Part shown: positions 17,735-24,659 of the stretch, one piece after another
Layout of the letters: every line of letters starts with the position of its first letter
Position numbering within the stretch: position 1 is the stretch's first letter
DNA from: JBFHFS01 sp041583495
GTDB taxonomy: Bacteria > Bacteroidota > Bacteroidia > Bacteroidales > Marinilabiliaceae
Length of the DNA stretch: 24,659 bases
NCBI GenBank assembly: GCA_041583495.1
Contig: JBFHFS010000067.1
Location: 1-24,659 of the forward strand
Direction: 5' to 3'
Notes under the pieces: generated by a model
The model's database searches: none
The model's input: only the letters and a program-made list of their open reading frames with translations
Told to the model about the DNA's origin: nothing
Program-made: the position numbers and the translations under genes

Positions 17735-19477
17735 CTACATATTGCTAATTTTGATTTTTAGGGCCCAATCTTTACTTGAGATTGACATATCATCAGGAAA
17801 ATTTGGAAATTCAAGGAATCCCTTTAGGTCTGAAACGACAGTATCTGTCCTAACCCATTCTCCAACAACCGGATCAAACCAATTAAATATATATTCCTTT
17901 TCTCGCTGAGCTTGGTTTAGCATCGGTTTTTGACAACCTTTTTCAAAGTACAACAGATACTGGTCCATTTTCTCAGAACGCATACAATATGCCCAGCCCA
18001 TATTATCATCTTCATTAGGGGTTTGAAAAGGCCGTAAAAGATGTTTTGCCTCCTTTAAGTTGCGGTAAGCATCTCCTTCAGAAAAAAGAAAGTTTCGGAG
18101 GTATTTCATTTGGGTGGCAGACCTGGCCATAAAGGCTTCCGGCATATTCTCATTCCCACTCCAAATGTGATGTGCCCCATAAACATGACCGGCCAGGGCC
18201 CCCGAAAGAACGCTTCCATATAGTGCAACCCTGCTGTAATAAGCCGCAAGATCAGATCCCAGCTCTGCACTGTTACCCCATTGCAATCCATCATAATAGG
18301 GTTCATTATTTACAATAGGAACGGGATTCTCTAAATTGAATATTTCAGGGATTGTTGTAAAAAGATAATGATCGCGGCATTTGTTCCCTACACCATGAAA
18401 CGATAACCACCTGGCCTCGTCGGTATGCCCAAAAGCATAATAGGTGTCACCTGGAGGATTGGCACTTGCCATATGCCCAAAAGGAGGCCAATCGTAATCA
18501 TCTACAATAATATTGGCAGCCTGATTCCAATCTTCTTTAGTTAACCCTAACATCCAGCTGTCTAAATGGATGGGACTATTAAAAACAATATTTCCCTGAT
18601 AACGAAAACAAAGGTACCGGATATATCGGGCATAGGAATCGGGCCACTGATAATTGTTCTTCCAATATTCAGCAATATCGCGGCGGGAAGTCTCAATGAA
18701 AGGAATAAATCCATTGGCATTTAAAAAATCTACCTTCTTATCCATTGTTTGGAAATAAGCTGGATTTATCTTGTCCAGATTGGGTTCATCACCTCTTACC
18801 TCAAAAGACCAGTTTCCATATTCATCAGCCCAGGTTCCTTTAACATTCCATCCATCTTTTTCTTGAAGCCAGTTTGGGAAAGACGCAATAACCATGCAGC
18901 CATTAAATCCTTGTTGTTTTCTATATCTGACATAATCTTTAAATCCAGCCTCAGGCGTTCCTACCGTTCTTAAAGAATCGTCTTCATGCCAAAAATATTT
19001 GTTGGTCATGCAAGGCCACCAGGTATCCGCCAGCCAAAACATGGCCGTTCCATCAGCATATTCAAATGAGTGCCCCAAAGAATCTGCTTTAACCATTCCG
19101 CGACGCAAAGGGTTTTCATTTTTTTCTTCTTCGGTCCAGTCTATGGCTTCAAATGCCCCTTTCTTATTATTAAGACCTGAATCCTTTTGATTTGAACCGC
19201 TCTTCCATGACCAGGTTCCCGGTGTAGTAGCCATAATCCGGACTTTCCAACTATTTTCACCATCCCAAAATCCATAACATCGTTTGTTAAAACCAGGTCC
19301 CTTTAGGTCAACCCAAATTTCAACTTCCGTGTATGGATTTGCGTAAGTTTGTTCTGCCGATAATTCAATTTCAACTTTTTCCCATAATTTGTATTTTTCA
19401 ACGCTGAATGAAGAACATGCGATAAATAATACAAGCAGAGATGAGAAAAATATTGTAGGCTGGGCTGAAGTCTTCAT
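17735..19477 (-). CDS. DUF5060-DUF4038 glycoside hydrolase-like lipoprotein
   Basis: A 580-residue protein whose leader ends in LFIAC (Cys21), probably a lipoprotein. Residues about 27-110 form a DUF5060 immunoglobulin-like domain (YKLWEKVEIEL, PGTWSWKSGS). Residues about 135-460 form a DUF4038-type barrel: GTAMFWLADTWWP, a GFNGCMVIAS strand, FIPFIETSRRDI, then NIVFNSPIHLDSW and PIVNNEPYYDG. Glu392 in NNEP fits the nucleophile position of GH140-like enzymes. The acid/base strand usually reads near IWxxGGD, but here FNSPIH puts His304 or Asp306 at that place, so the mechanism may differ. The C-terminal beta domain (about 485-580) ends SKDWALKIK, matching the NDWALVLEW tail of the neighbouring DUF4038 protein. 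Substrate unknown. Confidence 0.78.
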   Translation of the reverse strand: MKTSAQPTIFFSSLLVLFIACSSFSVEKYKLWEKVEIELSAEQTYANPYTEVEIWVDLKGPGFNKRCYGFWDGENSWKVRIMATTPGTWSWKSGSNQKDSGLNNKKGAFEAIDWTEEEKNENPLRRGMVKADSLGHSFEYADGTAMFWLADTWWPCMTNKYFWHEDDSLRTVGTPEAGFKDYVRYRKQQGFNGCMVIASFPNWLQEKDGWNVKGTWADEYGNWSFEVRGDEPNLDKINPAYFQTMDKKVDFLNANGFIPFIETSRRDIAEYWKNNYQWPDSYARYIRYLCFRYQGNIVFNSPIHLDSWMLGLTKEDWNQAANIIVDDYDWPPFGHMASANPPGDTYYAFGHTDEARWLSFHGVGNKCRDHYLFTTIPEIFNLENPVPIVNNEPYYDGLQWGNSAELGSDLAAYYSRVALYGSVLSGALAGHVYGAHHIWSGNENMPEAFMARSATQMKYLRNFLFSEGDAYRNLKEAKHLLRPFQTPNEDDNMGWAYCMRSEKMDQYLLYFEKGCQKPMLNQAQREKEYIFNWFDPVVGEWVRTDTVVSDLKGFLEFPNFPDDMSISSKDWALKIKISNM

Positions 19478-19488
19478 AAAGGTTTTTG

Positions 19489-19699
19489 TTAACTATTTTT
19501 TTCTAATCCATCGTATCCATTTAAGCCTTGCTCCGTAAACTTTATCGTTGAATGGAACTCTGCTACAGGTTCTTCATTAATTAACCCTCCAGGGATCGAT
19601 GGTTTGCCAGTCATAATAATTTTTCCATACTTCAAGATCTTTTTGTTCCAGGACCTGAAAATATTTCACCACACAATTAAACAGGTACATACAACCCAT
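19489..19699 (-). other. Two overlapping small open frames, possible coding remnant
   Basis: The 274-nt gap between the SusB-like GH97 and the DUF5060 gene holds two overlapping minus-strand frames. One runs from an ATG at 19699 to a stop at 19577-19579 (40 residues, containing VWKNYYDWQTIDP). The other runs from an ATG at 19614 to a stop at 19489-19491 (41 residues, containing PGGLINEEPVAEF), ending 11 nt before the next gene. Their residue make-up looks protein-like and a single-base shift would join them, so this may be the frameshifted tail of a lost gene. It could also be chance; I recognise no family. Confidence 0.25.
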
Positions 19700-19751
19700 T
19701 TCTTAACGAAAACAGACAGAACCTTATGATTATTCCTGCCTGCAGACACTT

Positions 19752-21752
19752 TTAATCCACCGGGTCAAAAATGCCCACAAACCCACCGGACGAAAGCATT
19801 TCGACAGAAAGATGGTTGGCAGAGTTAACCTTTTTAACAGTCTTGTTTGCTGGACACCACCCCTCTGAAAATCCATTTGGATCGTCACAAAAAGCAGTCA
19901 TCTCATAGGTTTTCCCCAAATCTAAAAAATCCAATGCCAACTTCCCGGAGAAGGCCTGGTCGCCAGTCATACCGCCCAAAAACCAAGAATTACCATATTT
20001 CCTTGCAACAATCAGATGGTCTCCAATTTTAGCACTAAGCACCTTGGTATCATCCCAGGAGGCAGGAACCTTTTTTATAAATTCAAGCTCTTCTCCTCCT
20101 TTGCCAAATCTCCCATTTCCATTCCAAGCCACATAAGCACCTCTAACAGTTTGAGCCGGGCCATAATAAGCAACAAAAAATGAAAGCATATGCGCATTAC
20201 TTTTCCCCCGGGTATAAATAAATGGGGTATAATCAAATGGACCTGCCAGGCATCGGGCAAAGGGGAGCATTACATCCTGTACCACAGGATGATTTCCTTC
20301 CTGGCCACCACCTCCTTCATTGATAATCAGGTTCGGGTAAGTCCGGGTGGTTCCATCCGGAATGCGTGCATCATGAATACACAGTAAAAGATGGTGCCGG
20401 GCCGCCGTTTCCACCATGTTTTGGATCCATGTAGTATTTTCCTGAGTGCCATACTTTACAAAGCCAGGCTTCAACCCGGCTAAACCCCACGCTTCATATT
20501 CAGAAAACAGGGAATCCAGATTATTGGCCCGTAAGGTTTGCCCGGCCTCAACATAAAGGGATATTCCAACTCCCTTGGTTTTTGCATAAGCAATCAACTC
20601 GTGGATATCCAAATCGACAAGCGTGTAAGCGTTTTTCCACCGATCGCTCCAACCATAAGGAACATAGCCTTTTGCAACCGTATAGGGATTAGCCGTTGTA
20701 TTTTGCTTCCATTTGGTATTTCTAAACTTAGCAGGCATTAACCGACTAAAATCCTCCACCTGCTTATCCGTCCATTTTACTTCTGTTCCATACCAGCCCC
20801 AATCCAATTGAAGGTATTTAAATCCATTCTCAGAAGCAAAATCGACAAGCTTTTTCAACTTCTCTCCATCAAGTCCAATCCCGCTACTTTCGTTACTAAT
20901 TGTTTTACCAGCCTTAATCCAAGAAGGATCTTTGATTGCACATGGAGGATTAAGGTTTAACACCATTCTCTCATTTTCAATCAGTTTACCTTCGTTTTTG
21001 GCCAGAAGGATTGCCCGCCAGGGGGTAGCATAGGGGAACGTAATATCTGCAGTTCCACGAATACTGGTCACCAAATTCCCATGGGGGGTGGGCTCCAGCA
21101 AAATGTTGGGATAGTTATTCACACATACGTCCAAAAGGGAAGCAAACCCATTTGGTAATCGCACGGTGAAAGGCAGCAGCGCTCCGGAACCAACCTGCTC
21201 TATGGCGACAGGCACATTGGAATAGGTTTGCTCAGTACGATAAATCGGAAAAGCACTGGAACCTTCAGGAAAATTGAAAGCAGATAACTCTTTGGTAATT
21301 TGCCAAATCGTTGAATCTCCCTGTTCGGGAATCAGATATCGAAAAGCCACCCCTTCGTTGTATGCCCTGAAAATTATATTTAAACGCCGATGTAAATTTC
21401 CCTTTTCTTCCAGGGCTATTTCCAATGAATTATAATAATCATGAATTTCTGAATATTCACCATAAACAGGTTTCCACCACTCATCATACCTATCTTTTGA
21501 CTTCGAAACAATTTTAAAGCCCCCTTCAAATGGCATGCTTAATTCCAAACCCATTGGCGATGGTTCAATTGCCTGGCCCAACTTCTGACTAACGGCATAA
21601 AACAAAGTGTCGTTTTGCATTTCCACGACAACTTTTATTTCACCATCAGGCGAAGAAACCTCCAGCGAATGATCCTCTTTCACCCGACAGGAAACTAATG
21701 ACAAAATCAGAACGGAAATTATCGTAATGCGTTTTATTAACCAATAGGTCAT
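19752..21752 (-). CDS. GH97 glycoside hydrolase, SusB-like inverting type, lipoprotein
   Basis: I choose the ATG at 21752 over an in-frame GTG at 21761. It starts the signal MTYWLIKRIT, lies 12 nt after the oxidoreductase stop, and has GGAGG just upstream. The 666-residue product has a lipobox LSLVSC, an N-terminal beta-sandwich (about 30-275), a barrel (about 280-545) and a C-terminal beta domain. GH97 signatures include NEGVAFRY, DWGWYG, TRTYPN, AGPFDYTP and WFLGGMTGD. The retaining-type nucleophile is absent (LKPGF, near 430), as in SusB. Compared with SusB from memory, the base Glu in LYVEAG (near 402) and the acid Glu in GGQE (near 485) are present, while the second base is Asp (IHDA, near 461). 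An alpha-glucosidase or related inverting alpha-glycosidase is the best guess. Confidence 0.88.
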   Translation of the reverse strand: MTYWLIKRITIISVLILSLVSCRVKEDHSLEVSSPDGEIKVVVEMQNDTLFYAVSQKLGQAIEPSPMGLELSMPFEGGFKIVSKSKDRYDEWWKPVYGEYSEIHDYYNSLEIALEEKGNLHRRLNIIFRAYNEGVAFRYLIPEQGDSTIWQITKELSAFNFPEGSSAFPIYRTEQTYSNVPVAIEQVGSGALLPFTVRLPNGFASLLDVCVNNYPNILLEPTPHGNLVTSIRGTADITFPYATPWRAILLAKNEGKLIENERMVLNLNPPCAIKDPSWIKAGKTISNESSGIGLDGEKLKKLVDFASENGFKYLQLDWGWYGTEVKWTDKQVEDFSRLMPAKFRNTKWKQNTTANPYTVAKGYVPYGWSDRWKNAYTLVDLDIHELIAYAKTKGVGISLYVEAGQTLRANNLDSLFSEYEAWGLAGLKPGFVKYGTQENTTWIQNMVETAARHHLLLCIHDARIPDGTTRTYPNLIINEGGGGQEGNHPVVQDVMLPFARCLAGPFDYTPFIYTRGKSNAHMLSFFVAYYGPAQTVRGAYVAWNGNGRFGKGGEELEFIKKVPASWDDTKVLSAKIGDHLIVARKYGNSWFLGGMTGDQAFSGKLALDFLDLGKTYEMTAFCDDPNGFSEGWCPANKTVKKVNSANHLSVEMLSSGGFVGIFDPVD

Positions 21753-21764
21753 GACCTCCACAGT

Positions 21765-23513
21765 TTAATGTTTGAATTCAGCACCCGATTTTATTTTATC
21801 TAACCGATCACGCAGTGTAGGCAAATGGTCGTTGTATACCTCAATGGGAGAACAATTGTTTTCTTTACAAATTACGGCAGCATAGCCAACAACAACCCCC
21901 ATTTGAGCGGTGGTATGCATGACCCTTGGACTTCCCAGCCCTACATGTGTCGCTGAGAAACAACGCCCGGCCATGAAAAGATTTGGAATATCTTTTGAGA
22001 TGAGGCACCGATAAGGAATCTCGTATCGTTCAATTCCCTTAAATTGAGCATAGGACATAAAATCGTATTTTCCAGGCTGTGGAAAATGAATGTCAATTGA
22101 CCTTTGCTCAACCACAAAACCATCCTCAAAGTCAACATGGTTAACCACATCTTGTTCTTTCAGAATATATTCACCGAGTAAACGTCTTGATTCTCGTCGG
22201 CCAGCAATATATGCTATCCATTTCAATTTCCTGTTTTTATGATTTGGGTCGGCTTTCAAGTTAGACCACGTTCCATAGATAGCCCTAAATAAGTGGTCAC
22301 GTATATATTCTGCATCATAAATAGTATTTAAATGCATCCCGTATTCCCAGTCCCATTCTCCTTTAGTGGACTTCTTGTCTTTTGCAACATCCATGGCCCA
22401 TGGAACTTTGGGAAACTGACTCACTTCACCTGTATCGTAAGAATTCCACAGGACCGAATTACCCATGGTCATTTCATCCTCCTTTTCAGGAGCCATTGAC
22501 TCATTGAACTCACTCCTTGATTCACGTCCCATCATAAACCTTGCCCCTGCATAATAACCTACCCAGCCATCACCTGTGGCATCTACAAACCAGCTTCCTT
22601 CAAAACGTATTTTTTCTGAAGTTATGATATTAAAACCAGAGACTCCCGAGATCTGATTACCTGATTTTTCTGCCCCATTAATATAGGTATTCAAAAAAAC
22701 GTGGATATTTTTCTCGTCATATACGACCTGCATAAGGGTATCATTGGTCGAAATTGCATCGGCATGTCCGTTAGGATAATGTTCGGTATTCAGTTCCTGC
22801 ACAATGGTATAATAAGGAAGTCCTTCGGTATGCACCCGAATCTCCTTGCTGGCATTCCCCCCCAAAACAGGGCGGTCGTTTATTAAGGCCACCGATAACC
22901 CTTGACGGGCCGCCGAAACGGCTGCACAACATCCGGCCAATCCACCCCCAACAACAACCAGGTCAAATTTTCCGGCAAGAGCAGGAGCAGCCAATCCTAG
23001 TTTTTCAAAACGCCAGTCGGCCATTTCTTCGAGGGTTTCAGGCGGAGTATCACCCTTAGCTTTTGAAAAATATATGGCATCACAGCGGCCCTCAAATCCA
23101 GTTAAATCCTTTAATTCCAAATGGACTGATTGCTTTGATATATTCACCTGGCCCCCATATACCCATTGCCATCCCGATTCATTGGTTCCAAAAACCGGTT
23201 TTAACTCATTCCCATTAACAAGGAGTTTAAAAACGCCCGGAGAATCCGAATGGCCCGGAACCCAATCCTTGGTCCGGACCCAATAGTGATATTTCCCTTT
23301 CTTGGGGAAAAGAACTGTAGTGGAAGCATTTTCAACGGGATCTCCCATTCCATGGGCCAATAAGTAAGGTGATCCCATGGAAGGAATGAATTGCTGATCA
23401 ATGACCCACCCCCCGGTATTGGCAAAGCTCTCGGCTTCAACCAAAACGGATTGGGCACTAGCTGCAAGACACATTATTGACAATGCGATTGTCACAAAAT
23501 ATTTTCTCATCAT
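21765..23513 (-). CDS. Exported FAD-dependent oxidoreductase with N-terminal CBM-like domain
   Basis: The ATG at 23513 begins a good signal peptide (MMRKYFVTIALS to AASAQ); an ATG at 23510 is equally possible, and the further in-frame TTG at 23543 is unlikely. The mature protein (about 560 residues) starts with a beta-sandwich (about 22-155) resembling carbohydrate-binding or malectin-like domains: VLVEAESFANTGGW, GKYHYWVRTKDW, FKLLVNG. A PF12831-type flavoprotein follows: the dinucleotide motif VVVGGGLAGCCAA (about 186-198), GGNASKEIRVH, the ATGDG-type motif VDATGDGWVG, and a C-terminal FAD segment FMAGRCFSATHVG. Such genes recur in Bacteroidota glycan loci and are sometimes mislabelled xanthan lyase; their substrates are mostly unproven. 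As the first gene of the block, 12 nt before GH97, it probably acts on a sugar. No twin-arginine motif is seen. Confidence 0.85.
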   Translation of the reverse strand: MMRKYFVTIALSIMCLAASAQSVLVEAESFANTGGWVIDQQFIPSMGSPYLLAHGMGDPVENASTTVLFPKKGKYHYWVRTKDWVPGHSDSPGVFKLLVNGNELKPVFGTNESGWQWVYGGQVNISKQSVHLELKDLTGFEGRCDAIYFSKAKGDTPPETLEEMADWRFEKLGLAAPALAGKFDLVVVGGGLAGCCAAVSAARQGLSVALINDRPVLGGNASKEIRVHTEGLPYYTIVQELNTEHYPNGHADAISTNDTLMQVVYDEKNIHVFLNTYINGAEKSGNQISGVSGFNIITSEKIRFEGSWFVDATGDGWVGYYAGARFMMGRESRSEFNESMAPEKEDEMTMGNSVLWNSYDTGEVSQFPKVPWAMDVAKDKKSTKGEWDWEYGMHLNTIYDAEYIRDHLFRAIYGTWSNLKADPNHKNRKLKWIAYIAGRRESRRLLGEYILKEQDVVNHVDFEDGFVVEQRSIDIHFPQPGKYDFMSYAQFKGIERYEIPYRCLISKDIPNLFMAGRCFSATHVGLGSPRVMHTTAQMGVVVGYAAVICKENNCSPIEVYNDHLPTLRDRLDKIKSGAEFKH

Positions 23514-23688
23514 ATCTTTCTGTATTCTCATATTGTAAAACAATCATGGCTTTTACCCATTTCCTATCGGTTACTTATAGTAATATGCTTTTGTCAGACT
23601 ATTCTCACCTCCATCTTTACAATAACAAAACCTTAAGATTAAAAATTGAGAAGTCAACCTGAAAAAAATTAAAGAAATGATATATAGG
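23514..23688. other. Upstream region of the enzyme block, no gene
   Basis: This 175-nt AT-rich stretch separates the transposase remnant from the first gene of the block, so it should hold the promoter of the leading transcript. I see no good TTTG / TAnnTTTG pair in the right orientation and no clear operator palindrome or IS end. Either the promoter departs from the consensus or transcription enters from further upstream. Confidence 0.4.
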
Positions 23689-24659
23689 TTATCGAATCAG
23701 TGGAGGGGGGAATAATCTGGATTTCCTATGTTTGGACCACGGCAGGATGTATTCTATTTGATACATATTATGCGTTACTTCAGCTGCTTGTTTTAAGGAT
23801 AGTGTTGATTATTCCTGCTTTAAAACCCTTTCCAACTCTTTATAAATGCAATCTGCCGTATATGCAATGCAAATATGAGCTTCGATTCGATGTCTTAATC
23901 GATGATAAACTGGTCTTATCCTCAGGTCTGTTTTTGACATACGAAAAGCCCGTTCAATGTGCCATAGATTGCCATAATTTTTAATAACCCGAACATCGGT
24001 AAGTTTAGTATTATTGATGTAACCTTTTAATCCATCCCAGGGAGCATCCTGCTCATATTTTTCATAGTCAATTTTTACCGTAACCTCGCCTTCCAGCTTA
24101 AGATATATGTTATAGCCACGATTGTTGATATTGGCTTTGGTTAATCGGCTTTTTTTTATCTAATTTTCAAGCCTTTTAAGACAGCGACTTCGGTTGCATG
24201 CGTCTTTCCGGGCACGAGTTTTGGAATGATGAACAATAATTCTTTGGGTGATTCCTTTGGTAAAACTACATGTTGCCCCATCCGTTAGATTAGCCGCTAA
24301 AATTTGCGCCTTTAACTGTTCGCTTTCGTTCTTTATTCGAGCACCGAGAATGTACTCGTAACCGTTACCTTCTAGAGCTGCTATGTTACTTTTTGATAGA
24401 AGTCCAAAGTCGGCTATAACAACAGGCTTGTCCAGGTTAAACTTCTTGCTCATCTTTTCAACGAAAGGAATGAGAGTATGTCCCTTGTAGGCATTTCCTT
24501 TAAAAATATCATATCCTATTGCATATCCTCCCAGACCAACCAGAAGACCAATATAAATTTGCGGACATTGATGCTTCCCGTCTTTACTAAAACCTGTTTT
24601 GCGTAAGTCGTCTTCGTCACTTGCCTCAAAATACAGGGTTGTCATATCGTAGAATACGA
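23689..24659 (-). pseudogene. IS1634-type transposase, nonsense-broken, 5' end outside window
   Basis: One minus-strand frame runs from the right edge to a stop at 23689-23691, interrupted by TAG at 24160-24162 and TAA at 23809-23811. Ignoring these, the text reads like an IS1634-type DDE transposase (IS4 superfamily). FYDMTTLYFEAS holds the first catalytic Asp, VVIADFGLLS the second, and NLWHIERAFRMSKTDLRIRP the Glu, followed by HRIEAHICIAY, KELERVL and a tail AAEVTHNMYQIEYILPWSK. The amber codon separates the two Asp residues from the Glu, and the ochre codon removes the tail. Residues on both sides of each stop remain in family order, so both are point nonsense changes, not frameshifts. 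No terminal inverted repeat could be recognised near 23.6 kb. The element probably cannot transpose by itself. Confidence 0.85.

Noticed and set aside
402..23513. Firm assignment as a rhamnogalacturonan II utilization locus
   Set aside because: Several families fit, but diagnostic enzymes (for example GH137-139, GH142-143, GH78, GH106, pectin lyases) and SusC/SusD are absent from the window.
23700..23984. Plus-strand open frame of 94 codons
   Set aside because: It lies opposite the transposase frame, whose minus-strand translation is clearly family-like; the plus-strand text resembles nothing.
24160..24162. Programmed frameshift or stop-codon recoding in the transposase
   Set aside because: The frame is unchanged across the TAG, no slippery site with a stem is evident, and a second in-frame stop lies downstream, so decay is simpler.
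1..24659. tRNA, rRNA, CRISPR array or phage genes
   Set aside because: No cloverleaf-like sequence, rRNA signature, regularly spaced repeat or phage-type gene was seen on either strand.

Overview
The window looks like chromosomal DNA from a glycan-degrading member of the Bacteroidota (Bacteroidales or Marinilabiliales type). The evidence is the AT-leaning composition, short intergenic gaps without consistent Shine-Dalgarno sequences, many Sec and lipoprotein signal peptides, and the repertoire of carbohydrate-active enzymes (GH97, GH95, GH29, GH2, GH3, GH140-type, parallel beta-helix, SGNH esterase). Genus or species cannot be read from the sequence.

Layout. At the left edge (1-342, + strand) is the 3' end of a small OB-fold-type protein gene. 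A hairpin at 355-389 separates it from a convergent block. From about 23.5 kb down to 402, twelve consecutive genes are read on the minus strand. In transcription order they are: a secreted FAD-dependent oxidoreductase with an N-terminal carbohydrate-binding-like domain; a SusB-like GH97; a DUF5060-DUF4038 glycosidase-like protein; a GH140-type (apiosidase-like) protein; a divergent GH29-like barrel protein; a NagZ-type GH3; a GH29 fucosidase; a GH95 fucosidase; a secreted parallel beta-helix protein (GH141-like architecture); a GH2; an SGNH/GDSL esterase; and a second, catalytically divergent GH97. Upstream of this block (23689 to the right edge) is an IS1634-type transposase gene that carries two in-frame nonsense codons and runs off the window.

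How the genes may work together. All twelve products carry an export signal: six look like lipoproteins and six have signal peptidase I-type leaders. They would be expected to act one after another on a branched, fucosylated and probably esterified heteroglycan. The esterase would remove acyl groups, the GH95 and GH29 proteins would remove alpha-L-fucose, GH97 alpha-linked hexoses, and GH2, GH3 and the DUF4038 proteins the remaining linkages. GH140-type, beta-helix, GH95 and GH2 members together recall loci that break down complex pectin (rhamnogalacturonan II), but the NagZ-type GH3 and the lack of obvious pectinases leave the substrate open. No SusC/SusD pair, sulfatase, sugar kinase or regulator is present, so this is an exported-enzyme cassette rather than a complete polysaccharide utilization locus.

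Most notable points: the first GH97 (402-2309) appears to lack the residues used by both known GH97 mechanisms; the DUF5060-DUF4038 protein has no Asp at the usual acid/base place; a Sec-exported flavoprotein heads the hydrolase cluster; and the transposase is a decaying pseudogene. No gap without a gene exceeds 300 bases.
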